From the NCBI RefSeq assembly GCF_001641265.1, contig NW_020167523.1, positions 682,001 through 746,000 on the forward strand: 64,000 bases of DNA, written 5' to 3'. The stretch comes from Pseudogymnoascus destructans. Lineage: Eukaryota; Ascomycota; Leotiomycetes; Thelebolales; Thelebolaceae. Of this stretch, positions 35,852 through 48,486 are shown piece by piece. The notes beneath the pieces are model-generated. The model had not been told where the DNA came from. It did not search any database and saw only the letters and a program-made list of their open reading frames with translations. Each line of letters begins with the position of its first letter. Within the stretch, counting starts at the first letter, position 1. The position numbers were made by a program, and so were the translations under genes.

Positions 35852-38441
35852 ACCTCGGACAGTATTTAAAATTCTCAGCCGAATTATGAAGGGGCCATAA
35901 AATGTCCTGTTTTGGAAGACATTGGAATATTGAGCAAAATTGGGAGTAGACTTCATGTTCAATAGCACAAAAGCCGATCAACACTAGGAGCGAGATTGCT
36001 AGAAGTTATATCGGCACAATGCGAAACGTTTCAAGTCGGCCAAACTGAACTTCCTGATGGAAACTAACTGATCAGGGTCGTAAGCCAATAAATGGACTAG
36101 AATCACCACAACATGATTATTCTGGGGTGGCGGCCGGATTGAACGGTGCTGTGTCTGTTTGCCAGCGTCACATATTTTCCCTATTTGCAACAAGTGATTA
36201 CTTTGAATGTTGCAAACCACAATTCTGGTACTCGAGACCTAAATGCAGGATATTTGTCATGGCAATAAAGCACTAGGTATCACTTGTGATGCCCGAATCC
36301 TTCCGTTTCCTCCGATATGAAAACTGATACTGTGACTGGTAGCGGTTTAATTTTAAAATATTGTAATTGTGATTTATGATCAAGATGGCACTGCCACCTC
36401 TCCGTGAATAAGATACTCAGCAATAAAACACGATGACTTCTATCATATACTCGCATTCTGCAAGCCTTGTCTTCAAGGTGCCAGCCACGCGCCCCCAGCT
36501 TGCTAAAAGTTTACTACGCATAACATTATATGGAAAAACCATAAAACACATGGTGGAGTTGAAGGATATCTGTACAACCTAAATTACTTGCAGTCAACTT
36601 TGTCCACGGCGTTTTGCAACTGTTGATCCTCTTCTTTCTTCCAAGGGCCTTTTTTAAGATGTACCCGTAGCTTCATCTAACGTTTCGGCAGTCCTTGTTG
36701 GTTCTCTTTGGTAGGTTGAGAGAAACTTGATTCCGTAACTTACGGTTCGTAACTTTCACTGCAAGTGTCAGATTATATTGGGGATTGGCACAGACAATTG
36801 TGACTTACTATTTACCTCGACATGATGAGATAATAATTTATCTTCTTCGAGTCCACGGTCTACTGGCTTGCATAATTCATCCCAGAAGTCCTTTCAATGT
36901 GCTGAGAAGAGGAGGTTCTTCGCCAGTGTGATTTAATTTACGGCAAAATGATAAATGGGACTTTAAGAATATATCTCAGCATAGCGTGGTAGTTATATGT
37001 TATAAAATATGGCTCTTACAAATCGTGTACTCAGAACGACGAGATGCTCGTAGATGGCGTACTGATAACAGCCGACATCGTCGGATGAAATAGCGTCAAA
37101 TCAAAAATATAATTAGTACCATGTCTTAGAAGTCTCCATTTTATACGCTGGTTAGTATTTGAGTGGGGAAAGTCATACAGAATTCACGGGTTGGATGGCA
37201 TTGAAGGTTCAGATGGCACACGATACCACAAGCCAAGGGCTGCGAAACCCAATTTGGCGACATACGGTTTGTATCATTACGAAACCCATATTTGAGCAAC
37301 ACTACGTACTAGGTTACCTGTCGTCCCAAGAAAGAATTGTGACGGTCGTGAGAAGCGGCTAGAGTCGCGTGGGCGAAGGAATTATATCTCAGCCTACGCC
37401 CGCAGTTATTTGATGTTCACAACCTTTCCCTGATTAGATATGGTCGTGGCCCTCCTTTGAAAGGTATCATAGATACTTTTTTAAAAAGGATCGAGTACAT
37501 ACGGACACGTATTTTTCATTTCAGTAGTCTTGCTATAACGAGGGGTATTTGCCCGCCTGTGTACCAGCGGAAGGCTGAGGCGATCAAATCTAGTATAGCT
37601 TTGCAAGTGTTACTCTCATTTTGACCGCCACATCATACTGTAGTCTCAATAACTTGGCAAAGTCGGGCAAAACTGCAGCGGGGAGCAATTGGGTGACACT
37701 ACTACGTATCACAATGGTAGGCATCTTTGACAGTGACTTGGTGTGGGACTTATCAGCTCAAGTGCATTGTATAAGGTTGTCCCTAAATTCAGTGTGCTGC
37801 CCCCTAAGTATCCAGGATATAAGGAGTAGAAATGATATGTAATTCCACTTATCACTGCTGTTGGCTCTTTCCAAAGCAAAAATGGTATGCAATATTCTAT
37901 TTGGTCAATTTCGTAGATGCAAAGGGCATGGAGCATATAAAGATAGCTTCTTCCCTTGCTGATTCTAAAATATAAGATGTAGTGGTGGAGTGCTATAACC
38001 AGCACACTTGCACCGTATTCATATCAATGTACTAATGTTTACTCGGGTCCCTTACTCTAAGGTCTATAGTCTTAGTATTTTGGAGCGTCTGACCAAAGTA
38101 TTGGAATTTTGAATCTTGATGGGTTTGTGAACCAATGAAGAGCCAATAGGAGACATTTTACTCGTCGATTATGTCTATTGCTGACCTGAGACCTGAGTTT
38201 GAGAAAGGTTATGTGACGTGCTATAATTCGGCCGAACGATCAAAGTGCCAATGCTATTCCATAAGGGGTTACTTCCATTAAGTTGTTGATGACCACCTTG
38301 CCACCTACGGTTATTGCAGTAAATATCAATATGAAGGACTGTATTTCCGGTACAATTAGATTTCCTTACTTCGGATCCTTTCATTTCTGCCTGAGTTTGC
38401 CAAGGAATCCTTCTGCCCTCATCACTTCTCTGTCCTGAACA
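35852..38441. other. Long intergenic region without recognised genes
   Basis: 2.6 kb, AT-rich. Only short frames occur, none with family similarity or splice support. It presumably includes the promoter of the AflR-like regulator. Confidence 0.5.
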
Positions 38442-39659
38442 ATGTCAACTGATGGATCTCAGAGTTTTTTGACGCCCAAAACTGCTCCTCGGGCCCCAAC
38501 TCAAAAAAAGCTGAGATCATCCTGTGATGCTTGCTCCGCATCAAAAATTAAATGCAACCAAGAAAGACCCTCATGCCTCCGTTGCAGAAGCATAGAGGTT
38601 AAATGCAATTACAGCGCATCGCGCAGGATGGGAAAGCCCCCAGCATCAAGGAATGGGAATGGCATGAAATCAACAAAATCAAAGACCATGTCAGCTGAAA
38701 AAGAGATCAAAACTTCACTGCTCAGTCTTCAAAAGTTGGAATCTGATTCTATTCATCCCCAGAGCAGCCTTGCGCCAGTGAACTTGGAGGCCTATTTTAT
38801 GGACTCGGATGATCTTGTTCCAACACAGTGGCAGGTTGCGTCGTTTTATTCACCGGGTTCAAGCACGAATAGCAGCAACGATGCATCCATAGCACCAATG
38901 AGCTTGTTTGATCATGACCTCGATTTTTTAGACGAGGCGAAGTCAGATCTATTAGCTCCAAGAACTTTAACGAACGACATGTTTATGTTTGACGATATCT
39001 GCATGGACCTCGGACCATCAAAGTCCAATGACACTTTCACTTCCCTTGATGAGTCAACAGGTCAAACATTGAAAACAAACCATCAGCCCCTATTCCAAAC
39101 TCACGACTGTACAACTCTAGCGTCGTCAACGATTCAATTGCTGCGCCTGGACTCGAGCACTTGTGGCGCGTCAGCCACACCTCATGAAAATCCGTTTCAT
39201 CCCATTTCTTCGATAGATCAAGTTCTCATCAACAACAGGTCAGCAATTGAAAACGTCCGTTCTCTACTTGGATGTCCTTGCTCCCTCAGTCCTCAGTATG
39301 CTCTAACGATTGCATTGATCATTCACAATATCCTAGTCTGCTATGAGGCAATTATTCGAGCTACATCCAACGTTCGTGCCGAACCTGGCAATACATTATG
39401 GCCAGATAATCTCCGTGCTACGCCGATTACAGTGGGCGCATACAAGATAGACGCTGAAGACGACCAGAGGATGAGAATACAGCTTGTGGTTAACGAGCTC
39501 CGCAAAGTAAGGGCTTTAGTTGAGAAATATGCAGAAAGATATTGTGCAAGCAAAGAAGATGAAGCCCGCAACGCAGGAATTTATTCAGCACTGGATATTT
39601 TCCTTCAAACAAAGTTGAAGCAAGCAGTCATTGATATGGTTTCCACATTGCGTGGTTGA
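38442..39659 (+). CDS. AflR-type Zn2Cys6 transcription factor
   Basis: Intronless, 405 residues. Residues about 28-56 form the Zn2Cys6 binuclear cluster (CDACSASKIKC...CLRC...VKC), followed by a basic linker. The C-terminal part (LLGCPCSLSPQYALTIALIIHNILVCYEAI, then a helical region to the end) resembles the AflR regulatory domain. Such factors activate secondary-metabolite clusters by binding TCG-type palindromes. Its neighbours (FAD monooxygenase relic, PEP-mutase-like enzyme, MFS transporter, laccase) fit that role. The frame is intact while three neighbours are broken. The target genes and product are unknown. Confidence 0.88.
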   Translation: MSTDGSQSFLTPKTAPRAPTQKKLRSSCDACSASKIKCNQERPSCLRCRSIEVKCNYSASRRMGKPPASRNGNGMKSTKSKTMSAEKEIKTSLLSLQKLESDSIHPQSSLAPVNLEAYFMDSDDLVPTQWQVASFYSPGSSTNSSNDASIAPMSLFDHDLDFLDEAKSDLLAPRTLTNDMFMFDDICMDLGPSKSNDTFTSLDESTGQTLKTNHQPLFQTHDCTTLASSTIQLLRLDSSTCGASATPHENPFHPISSIDQVLINNRSAIENVRSLLGCPCSLSPQYALTIALIIHNILVCYEAIIRATSNVRAEPGNTLWPDNLRATPITVGAYKIDAEDDQRMRIQLVVNELRKVRALVEKYAERYCASKEDEARNAGIYSALDIFLQTKLKQAVIDMVSTLRG

Positions 39660-40942
39660 GGCACCGAACGGAACGAAACCCGCAACTTTTTTTCGTCGCT
39701 TCCAATGTTTACAGGGATTGTAGGCATTCTAAAGAAAGAAATGGGTGGGTGTACTAGCACAGTCTCATATGGGAGGAAGTTTCAGCTCAGAATAGCGCTT
39801 CGGTAAATTCACAGCCTAGATAGGGCCGACATCACAAAGTGTTTTTCCAGAAAATTACACATCGTTAGCTTTCACAAGAAGTTGATTTTTCTTGCCATGC
39901 CGGTGTTGCTCGGTGTCCCGTTAAATAGCTTCCGAAGGTGTGAGAAAAACATATCGGCGGAACAAATAAAATGGAAGCTCTAACGCCATAAGACTAAAAC
40001 CAGCCACAAGAGAAAGGAAAGGAAGAAGGGTTCTCCAAGCAATGTCCGCGAAAGTGGAAAATTGAGATTTGAATACATAGCATGCATCCTTGCAATTAGG
40101 ATAGACGTGGATTGGTGATGGAAAGAACCCCCAAACACATACTCTATTTTTTTTTGCCCTGTTGTGAAGCATTGTAGTTGTTTTTGTTTTCCTTTGGTAA
40201 AAAAAATATATATTAAGAAGTTGGAGAAACGGCGAATCGAACGCCGGACATCTTCTATATTACCAGAGTACGAAACTCAAGTGCTAAAGAAGCATTATAC
40301 CACTAAACCATATCCCCTTTGGATTGATTTTGCCCTGTTGTGCCATACTCTATTGCCCCTTGCTTAATTGTCCCTTGTTCTACAAAAGGCCGTGCTCGCA
40401 TTATATGTAGCAATCCAGATAGCTATATGTTTAATTAGTTTACATGTCGAAACCCTTTCCTTGCCGTCACTAACCTCGTACATCTCTCAAAAAATGATAT
40501 GTCTGAAGCGGAATGCAGGAGTCGGTCGCCATCTAAGATCAGATCGTGATTAAGATCTCATTGCGCTGTGCCGACAGTCTACCTACCCGGCGCTCAAACC
40601 GTCATCCGATGAGAAAGCTAACCCCAGCACCCAGCCTGACCTACTTTACTACCAGAAAAGTCGCCCAGTCGCGAGCCGAACGTGATACAAATGAATAAGC
40701 TCGGCAAGCCACGCAAGCTTCCCCAGATCAGTAGAGATGTTCATGCTTCTCAGGTACCTTATGATGAATGATTCATAAGGATGTCTCAAAATCTGTTTTT
40801 GATCTCAATTTATAATTCAATACCACGTGCTAAGCTGCTCCTAACGGTGTGATTTAAAATATTTGGTAGAGCTCTCTCCTTTCGAAAAAGTCGTGAGCAA
40901 CCACCTGTACTCCCTCGTTTTTTTATCAAGTGTTCCCGCGAT
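39660..40942. other. Intergenic region containing a tRNA gene
   Basis: 1.3 kb; the only recognisable content is the intron-bearing tRNA at 40222-40317. Confidence 0.5.
40222..40317 (-). tRNA. tRNA-Ala(AGC) with 24-nt intron (probable)
   Basis: Mature length is 72 nt. The acceptor GGGGATA/TTTCTCC has one T-T mismatch and a G-T at pair 3-70, the alanine identity element, and the discriminator is A. The anticodon stem CTTCT/AGAAG and T arm CGGCG-TTCGATT-CGCCG are perfect. The anticodon loop is TT-AGC-A, then 24 nt (40258-40281), then T. The A box (TGGTTTAGTGGTATAATGC) and B box (GTTCGATTC) are good, and a T6 terminator follows (40201-40206, minus strand). The D stem is only three pairs and resembles tRNA-Gly, so the identity is less sure than the tRNA call. 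Confidence 0.7.
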
Positions 40943-42134
40943 ATGATCGCTTCAAGAAGTAACCTCGAACGATATGGATATGGCAACTACGAAATTGAGA
41001 CTTGGCAGCCGCTTGGCTTCAGTACGGACAGAATACGAACTACAAAGGTTCATATTCAAGATCAAGTCTTTGCCGTCCATGTTGCAGATATTACCACTCA
41101 TACGAATATCGAGAAACAAGCTGAAATTGAATCCGAAGAATTTTTGACCCCATCGGATGATGAAATCCACCATGATCTTGTTCTGGAGGCTGACGTTAAA
41201 GCATTCACGGTCGATAACTGCTCCAATGGCGAACTATCAAGTACTTCCCCTACAATGGTTGTGGCCGAAGCTGGGAATAACATACTACCCGCGGCTATAT
41301 TGCCTGGATCAACCCGTCTCCGCAAGCTCTTTGCAAACAATTCCAAGATTATAGTCTGTCCCGGAGTTTACGACGGGGCTGTCAGCACGTATCGCTCTGT
41401 CACTTGGTTTCGAAGGCCTTTACATGACTGGTGAGGGGACCACCGCTAGTCGGTTAGGAGCTGCTGACCTTGGTCTCGCCCAACTTCACGATATGAGAAC
41501 AAATGCCGAGATGATAGCGAATCTAGCCCCAATCGGAGCTCCCGTAATTGCTGACATGGACACCGGCTATGGCGGACCTCTTATGGTTGCAAAATCTCTG
41601 CAACAATACCACCTTGCTGGGGTTGCAGGATTCCATATTGAAGACCAAGTGGCACAGAAAAGATGTGGGCATTTAGCTGGCAAGGAAGTGGTGAATATTG
41701 AGGAATATGCCAGCCGTATCAAGGCCTGTGTGTACAAGCGGAAGCAACTTCGTTCTGACATCGTCATCATCGCACGCACAGATGTACTCCAGAGTCGTGG
41801 ATATGTAGCAGCAATGGAACGTGTGCACCGAGCCAGAGACTTGGGCGCCGATATGGGGATTCTGGAGGGCGTGCAAAGCAAAGAGCAGGCCGCACAGGCT
41901 GTCAGAGAGCTGGCGCCGTGGCTGATGTGCTACAATAGTGTCGAGAACGGCGTCTCTCCATTAATCTCGGCAGCGGAAGCTGAACAGATGGGCTACAGGA
42001 TTATCATATTTTCATTTGCCTGTTTAGCACCCGCATATGAAGCAATCAAAAGTACGTTAGAGAGACTTAAGGGTATCGGGTTGACAGGGAGCTCTGTATC
42101 TCCAATGACGATATTCGAAGTCTGCGGGCTTTGA
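40943..42134 (+). CDS. PEP mutase / isocitrate lyase superfamily enzyme, with one frameshift
   Basis: The catalytic part has STRLRKLFANNSKIIVCPGVYDG, DMDTGYGG (metal-binding Asp), HIEDQVAQKRCGHLAGKEVV (catalytic Lys-Arg-Cys-Gly-His loop) and IIARTDVLQSRG. This family includes oxaloacetate hydrolase, methylisocitrate lyase and C-C/P-C bond lyases or mutases; the substrate is not clear. The frame changes at about 41390: one extra T after DGAVST moves IALSLGFEGLYM into the +1 frame, and no intron explains it. About 125 residues before the catalytic part match nothing I recognise; ATG 41254 is an alternative start. The enzyme is probably inactive unless the extra T is a sequencing error. Confidence 0.75.
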
Positions 42135-43320
42135 GGGAGTATAGCAATCGACAGGGCAGCTGGAGGGCATGCATTTGACAAGATTTAGGGCAGTTGATTG
42201 ATTTGAGAGCTCCGTATATTATTATGCTGTTTTTACGGGTGGATTAGACAGGCTCTTTACAACGATTATCTAATCTCTACAATTTGAAAATTTCCTCCAC
42301 AATACATCAACCCACCATGAAGGCTACGAGTTGACTGTGGTCTCCGATCAGATCCCAACGTGATCCTACAAACCAAACCGAAGTCAGCTTGGGATTCTTG
42401 GTTCCAAGATCTTCTACCTTACCGTCCAGCCTCAAACTGTCACGCGCCCACCTATTGAAAGTGATAATTGGAATGCGGATTACCACATGCCTTACCTCGG
42501 TATCCTACATCTATTTGTCAACACTCATCTTACATTCGTCGTATTAGAGTCAATATATCGGGAAATATCAGCAAGGCCTGCCAAAACAAGAAGGAATGCT
42601 CCGACTCGAGACTTGACTGCAGCATCTTTGTCCCACGTCAACTCACTCCCATGTTCAGATCCTTGTCCCACATCAACGCTCGTCCAGGTGCAGATCTTGT
42701 CACACCGTAACGCCGCTCAAGGATGAGAACATCTGTGGATCGCCTCGCGGAGCTATGTGAACAGCCGATTGTGCTCACCGTGCCGCTTCAGTACAACGTT
42801 CTGTGGGAATATTTTTTTCCCTGCGTGCGTATCCGATGCCAGCTACCTGTAGTCCCATTGTTTGCGATGCGATGCAACGCGACATACCTTGCCGGGAAGG
42901 AGGGACGCGCGGCGTCTTCGATCAGCTGCCCTTTTGGTCCATTTTGAAATCCGCGGAGCGAAGAGAATGGTCTTTCTAGGCTATGTAGGGATAAATAATG
43001 CATGAGGATCTGGAAGTAATGTCTATCTCAAAACAAACCTGGTGATATGCAGATGATGTCTGATACGATGGGGAAGATGAGATGGAGAGTGGCGGCCGAG
43101 TCTGACTGGATGACGAACCCCTGGCAGAATTTGGGCGAAACGAGATAAAGGGGTAAAATATGGATATCACGTGATATAGGTTACACTGCAAGCCAAATGA
43201 AATGTTATTTTTTCCATTGCCAACCATATTATAGGTGATCGAGGGTAATTATTTTATTAATAGCTAATATAAACTCCCACAGAAACGCATTATGATTCGT
43301 TCATTTGATTAGAACATACT
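42135..43320. other. Convergent intergenic region
   Basis: 1.2 kb between the 3' ends of the PEP-mutase-like gene and the MFS gene. No supported gene or repeat. Confidence 0.45.
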
Positions 43321-45114
43321 TTAGCCATCCCGTGATTTTGTTGTCCCCCTCCACAGCTTCGGCAACCTAACACCCTGCCCCTTTTCGACATCTTTCTTTT
43401 CTTTAAGACTTAATTCTTTCCATTCTACTCCCGCAGAGGCAATCACAGCCAAGCTACTAACCACCAAAGCCCCAATAAATACCCTCCTACAAGCCCTGTT
43501 GTAAGACTCTTCCACCAGTCCCAGCAATTCAGTTACCCTCGCGGAATCACCCCTCGCAATTTCAACCACCACATCCCTGAGTTTCGCTGCCCCAGCCCTA
43601 ATAATTATACTCGGATTGATATCCGGAAGTAACTCCAGTAGACTCCGTTCCAAATATGCGTGGAAGACGCAAGCCGAGACCGGGATGAGGATCGCACCAC
43701 CGAGCACTTTGCTCCCTGACATTAGCGCCGTCCCGGTTGGTACGTCGGCATCTTGAAGGAAAACTTGGGCCAGTAAAAGGGGCTGCTGCCATCCGACGCC
43801 TTGGCCAATACCAAATAATGCGAGGTAACCGCACCAGTGGCTTAGTGGGGTGTTTGGTGTCAGCGTTGTGATTAGGCCGGCGCCTATAGAGGCGGTGACG
43901 GCTGAGAAAAGCATGAATGGGGGAAAACGGTTGACGTTGTTACTGAGCTGGCCCGCTATAAGCATTCCAAACGTTAATCCGAGGATGGTCGGGAGTGAAT
44001 ATAATCCCGAGGTCGTGGCGGACGTTCCACGGACGGCTTGGAAGTAGACGGAAACATAGAAAAAAACACTGAACATGGAGCCGCCCATCAAGAAGGAAGT
44101 AAGCGATCCAAAGGCAATGGAGCGCTGGGAGATAAGCCGCCTTGGTACGGTAGCATTATCGTTTTTGTAGTATTGGTAGGACACCCAGGCTGTGAGAGTC
44201 AGCCCAAATAGAATGAGAAGCGCAATGATCCTAGGAGATCCCCAGGGATAAACAGTGCCACCCCATTGCAGGGCCGTTATCAGGCACACTATCGAGGCAA
44301 CAAAGATGGAAGTTCCAACTCCATCTAACTTTGCGAGCCTGACAGGAGTCGGCAGGGCTTGGAGGGCTGCATTTGCATTTGTTGGATGGAAGAAAAAAAA
44401 GATCCCGGCTCCGATAACTGTTCCCAGAGGAATATTTATATAAAAACAAAACCTCCAACTGACATGGTCCGTCAGAGCTCCTCCTATAAGTGGCCCGCAA
44501 ACAGAGGCAATACCGTACATACTCCCGAGGAGCCCCATATACCGAGGGCGATGCCTAGGCGGGACACTGAATCCGATAATTATGTAACTTCCTGTAAAAA
44601 TACCTGCAGACCCAATGCCAGCAACAGCTCTGCCGAGTATCAACGCTATGGAGGTTGACGCGGAGCCAGACACAATGTTTCCTGTTTCGAAAATGATGAT
44701 GGCGCCGATGTACGCCCATTTCAAATTGAAGAAGGTATAGAAACGACCCCAGAGAAGCTGAAAAGCACATGTTGTGAGGAAGTACGCTGATCCGTACCAG
44801 CCAATGTCGTTGAGAGATTTGAACTCGCGGGTTATCGTAGGGATGGCAGTTACAATGATTGTTGTGTCCTAAAGCACTTTCTGAGATATATTCTTTCAAA
44901 GGGGTAATGATGTACCTACAAGGGCTAGTGCGAAGATAGCCATGCAGGCGCAGCAAACCAAAACTGCTAGTTTGAGCCCGGTGGGGAGATCTGGTGGCGA
45001 TGGACTTCCTGTCACCTCAGAGTCTTCTGAACTGCACTTCTGTCCTGGAGTTCCCGAAGGGCCATTTCCTATTGTCTCTGACGCGGCAACAGCTGTTGGG
45101 TTTGAGGGAGTCAC
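43321..45114 (-). CDS. MFS drug:H+ antiporter, DHA2 (14-TM) type
   Basis: Two exons, 45114-44920 and 44868-43321, give 580 residues. The 51-nt intron (GTAGGT...TTTAG) restores the family motif ALALDTTIIVTAIPTITREF at TM1. Next come GWYGSAYFLTTCAFQLLWGRFYTFF, the TM5 motif C-like GIASVCGPLIGGALTDHVSWRFCFYINIP, and about 13-14 hydrophobic segments, with a charged cytoplasmic tail. The family exports toxins and drugs across the plasma membrane and is common in secondary-metabolite clusters. The frame is intact. Confidence 0.92.
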
Positions 45115-46160
45115 AGTGTCTACAAAAACTCCTGTCCGGATTAATGCTGGACGAGCCTCTTTTGGTTCTGTTTAAAGTTTAGTATTTCCCTTCAATTTCT
45201 GCGTCGGACCTACTCTGTATTTCAACAACACCACTGTCAAATATTTGGGAGCCATTGATATTGTCTGATACTTGGGCTCCCAGATCTGTGACAGAATTCT
45301 TTGACATAGTCACAACGTTCGGATATCGTTGTGTATTTTGTTCCAGTTGATTATAATGCTCCAGATCCAGGGATGTGGAGAGCATGTTGAGAGGCTGGCT
45401 GCCTTTCTCCAAACTGTGTAACTGTGCCATAAATATTTCGTGCTCTGTATTAAACTCTCGTCTTATGCCCCATATATTGAGGATTGGTCGTGGAAACGGA
45501 TCGCTGGAGAGGCACATACTTTGCCTTTGGTCCAAGTTTACCTGGTCATTACTGCATTGAGAGCCTCAATAAGCCTCAATGTACCAAGATGTCTTCGGTC
45601 CCCGATTGACCTTCCTCTCAAACCCCAAGTATCTTGCTTTGTCGCACTCGTGCTGCACAGGTGTCTTCGCGGGAACTGTGCTAAAATAACCTATCGGAGC
45701 TTTGGATCCTCACAATAAAGGTACAGGCACCATAAATACGCTTAGGCGGCACCCGTACCACATCGGCAATAATCTTTGTAGGGGGAGTCTATAGGCAACT
45801 CAGTCACGTGGAAACCACCCAATGAAATAGGGGCAACCAGCCATAAGGCTGTGGAAGCACAGATGTGCTGTAAATATGAAACATAGGAATACAGATGGAT
45901 TACAAAATAACATATGGAGTGCAGGTGCGTTACATGAGACATAGAAGCACATGGGCTATGAAATAAGACATTGGAGCACAGATGCGTTGTCAACACATGA
46001 GGAAGGTTTTAGTCTTATATGGTACCAACTGTAATTTTCAGCCAATAATACTTGGGACCCTGTCCGCATCCAACTTCCGAACTGAGTAATACTATTTGCT
46101 GCATATACTTCATTCCTGCACGAAGTCTCAGTGGTATCAATTTACAGCCCAGTCACAAGC
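45115..46160. other. Intergenic region with degenerate repeats
   Basis: About 1 kb. A 118-codon minus frame (45179-45535) has no recognisable domain and is not called as a gene. Degenerate ~30-bp repeats occupy 45852-46000. Confidence 0.4.
45852..46000. repeat. Degenerate ~30-bp tandem repeat, about five copies
   Basis: Successive units of 28-33 bp share the core GGARYACAGATGNRTTAC followed by an A-rich spacer with ACATA. Copies are strongly diverged, suggesting an old minisatellite. Confidence 0.6.
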
Positions 46161-48486
46161 CTATACACCACTGTCTATTTGGTCGACAGTGTTGAAAGCT
46201 GTGTATATATCCCACTCCACGCACGTCTGCGCCATGATAAATGGAATCTGAAACTGGTTGATCTCCTTGGGTCGCTCCAACAAGCTCACAGATAAACCCT
46301 AGCACTGCATCAGCATCTTCCCATATTTGTTTGGGACGCGACCGTGACGGGATTTACTCACCGAAGACAAGTGCCACGCAAGGTGGCAATGGAATAGCCA
46401 AACTCCCGGGTTGTCAAGATTGTATTGGAAGACAATGTGACCATTCGGGGCTAGATTCTGGGTATCTCTGCGTTGAGGGTTTTGGGGATTGACGACAGTT
46501 CCGTCCCACTGTTCAAGGCCGTCGTTCAAGATCCACATATCATGGCCATGAAGATGCATTGGCTCAACTGGTGTTAGCACGTGTACTTATCATGTTTCAA
46601 GCTCACCGGGTTCATCAGACTCACATGAGGAACAGTATTGTTATTCCACACATTTATGCGCACTGAAGAATTTGACCCAAGGTTGATGACATTCCATTGG
46701 GGGTCGTAAGGATATGAATAATTCTTCTCGTTGGCAAGTAGAAGGATTGGGTTGTTGTAGTTGGCTTGGAATGGCGATCCATTCATGTAGAAAAGATTAT
46801 GACCGGTAGAATTGACCACCTGGTTTATTGTAATGTTGTAAGTTACTGAGGGTTCCGGTGGCGCTGAGGGATAGTATGGAACGGTCATGTTCAACGGGTC
46901 CTGGAGAGGCATTGCATTAGCTGGGATCTCTCGTTGCAGGAAATCCATACATTTCTACAGGTCCCATCGTCAACAATGGGTGTAGCTTCCGTTACCGGGA
47001 TTGAATCTTCAGGAGCTTTATCATAAAGGATGATTGCTTTTCCTTCCGGTTGAAGTGCTCTTGCACAAGAATCTGCGTATTGGTTTGTTCGCATCCAGAC
47101 CGCGTCAGTAGCGTTTCCTATCGGAGTGAATAAAACGTCTGATCTTTGTCCAATCTGGATAATTGTAAGCCTGTGTCCACATATATACGGTTTCAGCTTC
47201 CAGAAAATGACTCACCCCCAAAGTTACAATTGTGGTGCTATACGGATGAATAGCAACAAAGTCGTTTGCAACTATTGTCAAATTATGGCCGTCGATGCTG
47301 AAATGTTGCCAGCCACCAGCGGCGGTGTTGATGAGCCGCAATTTGTATGTCTTTCCGGGCGTCACCCTAAATTTCGAGTATGTGCTTTGAGAGCACGGCG
47401 TTCCGTCAGTAACTAAACTACAATCATAAGGCATTCTCCCATTGATTATGGTATTGTCCGAGAACTGCTCTTGCAGAGCAGTATCGTTGCTCATAACTAC
47501 AGTTGTTAGCCAAAAGAACTCAGAGTAAACTTGTCGTCACATTAAGACGTACCGCCTTCGACAACAGTGTAGTAATCCTTGTGGTACCCTAGGAAACGTC
47601 AGTATTTCAAAGAGATATGGTTGTTGCAAATGATCGTCCATACAATCTTGAAGCATTATTGGCCCCAAATCTTCGTCATATTTGATATGCGATGGCCCAT
47701 AAATGATTAATGCTCCTGTGAGGCCGGCAGAATATTGAGCGCTGTAGTGAGCATGGTACCAGGTTGTTCCATAGACGTCCGCCCTGAATCTATACCTACT
47801 CACTATCAGTTACAGATGTTATTTTATTGGGTATTCAAACCTACGTGAATGTGGCCCGTGGAGCAATAGGGCATTGTGTAATAGAAGGCACACCATCGTA
47901 CCATGGCGTTTCCTTTTGAAATAATCCGTGCCAATGAAGGCTCGTGCCTTCTTCTGGTCCAGTTATTTCATTCTTCACTTTGACTAAAGTTGTATGTCAG
48001 CAAACAAATCGCAAAACGAAAGGTTGGGAGCACCTTCAATCCAGTCTCCCCAATTGGCCTCTATTGTTGGGGCTGGAAATTCTCCGTTAATAAGTATCAC
48101 TTCTTTCTCATAACCATCAGGGGCCGCTTTTCCTCGTTTTATGGTGAAGTCATAATATCGTGTAACACCGGTGTTCGGCGCATCTTTTGGGTCTGTATTG
48201 TTCGCGGAACATAACTTCCAAGGGAATCCGTCTGGGAGAGGCTGCGCCCACCCTTATCAGTATTGCCGAGCATGGGAGGAAAAGGGGATATAAATCTCAC
48301 GTTATTCGTCAGAAATGGAGGGAACAAGCTTGCTCCAAGCGTTCCAAGTAGCGAATCCCTAGATATCTCATATTAATATCAAAAAGGTGCTCCTTGGATC
48401 TATTATTCTCACCCAGGGAAAAAGGTCGCTATGCAGCAAGGTATGGACAGGGTGATAATGAATATCCAGTTTCGAATGAACGCCAT
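46161..48486 (-). CDS. Laccase (multicopper oxidase), with a probable frameshift
   Basis: A secretion signal (MAFIRNWIFIITLSIPCCIA) begins at ATG 48486. Spliced exons contain all four copper-ligand blocks: HWHG, WYHAHYSAQ, PMHLHGHD and HCHLAWH. Introns include 46563-46624, whose acceptor TTGAG restores VPH-PMHLHGHD, and a last one that joins HLSS to GLSVSLLERP; the stop is at 46161. The enzyme would be secreted and oxidise phenolics using O2. Near 46948 the reading moves from DDGTCRN to DFLQREIPANAM in another frame with no room for an intron, so one base is lost or gained and the product would be truncated before copper blocks 3 and 4. A sequencing error cannot be excluded. Confidence 0.82.

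Noticed and set aside
45179..45535. 118-codon minus-strand frame between MFS and laccase
   Set aside because: No domain, no clear promoter or splice context; could be chance.
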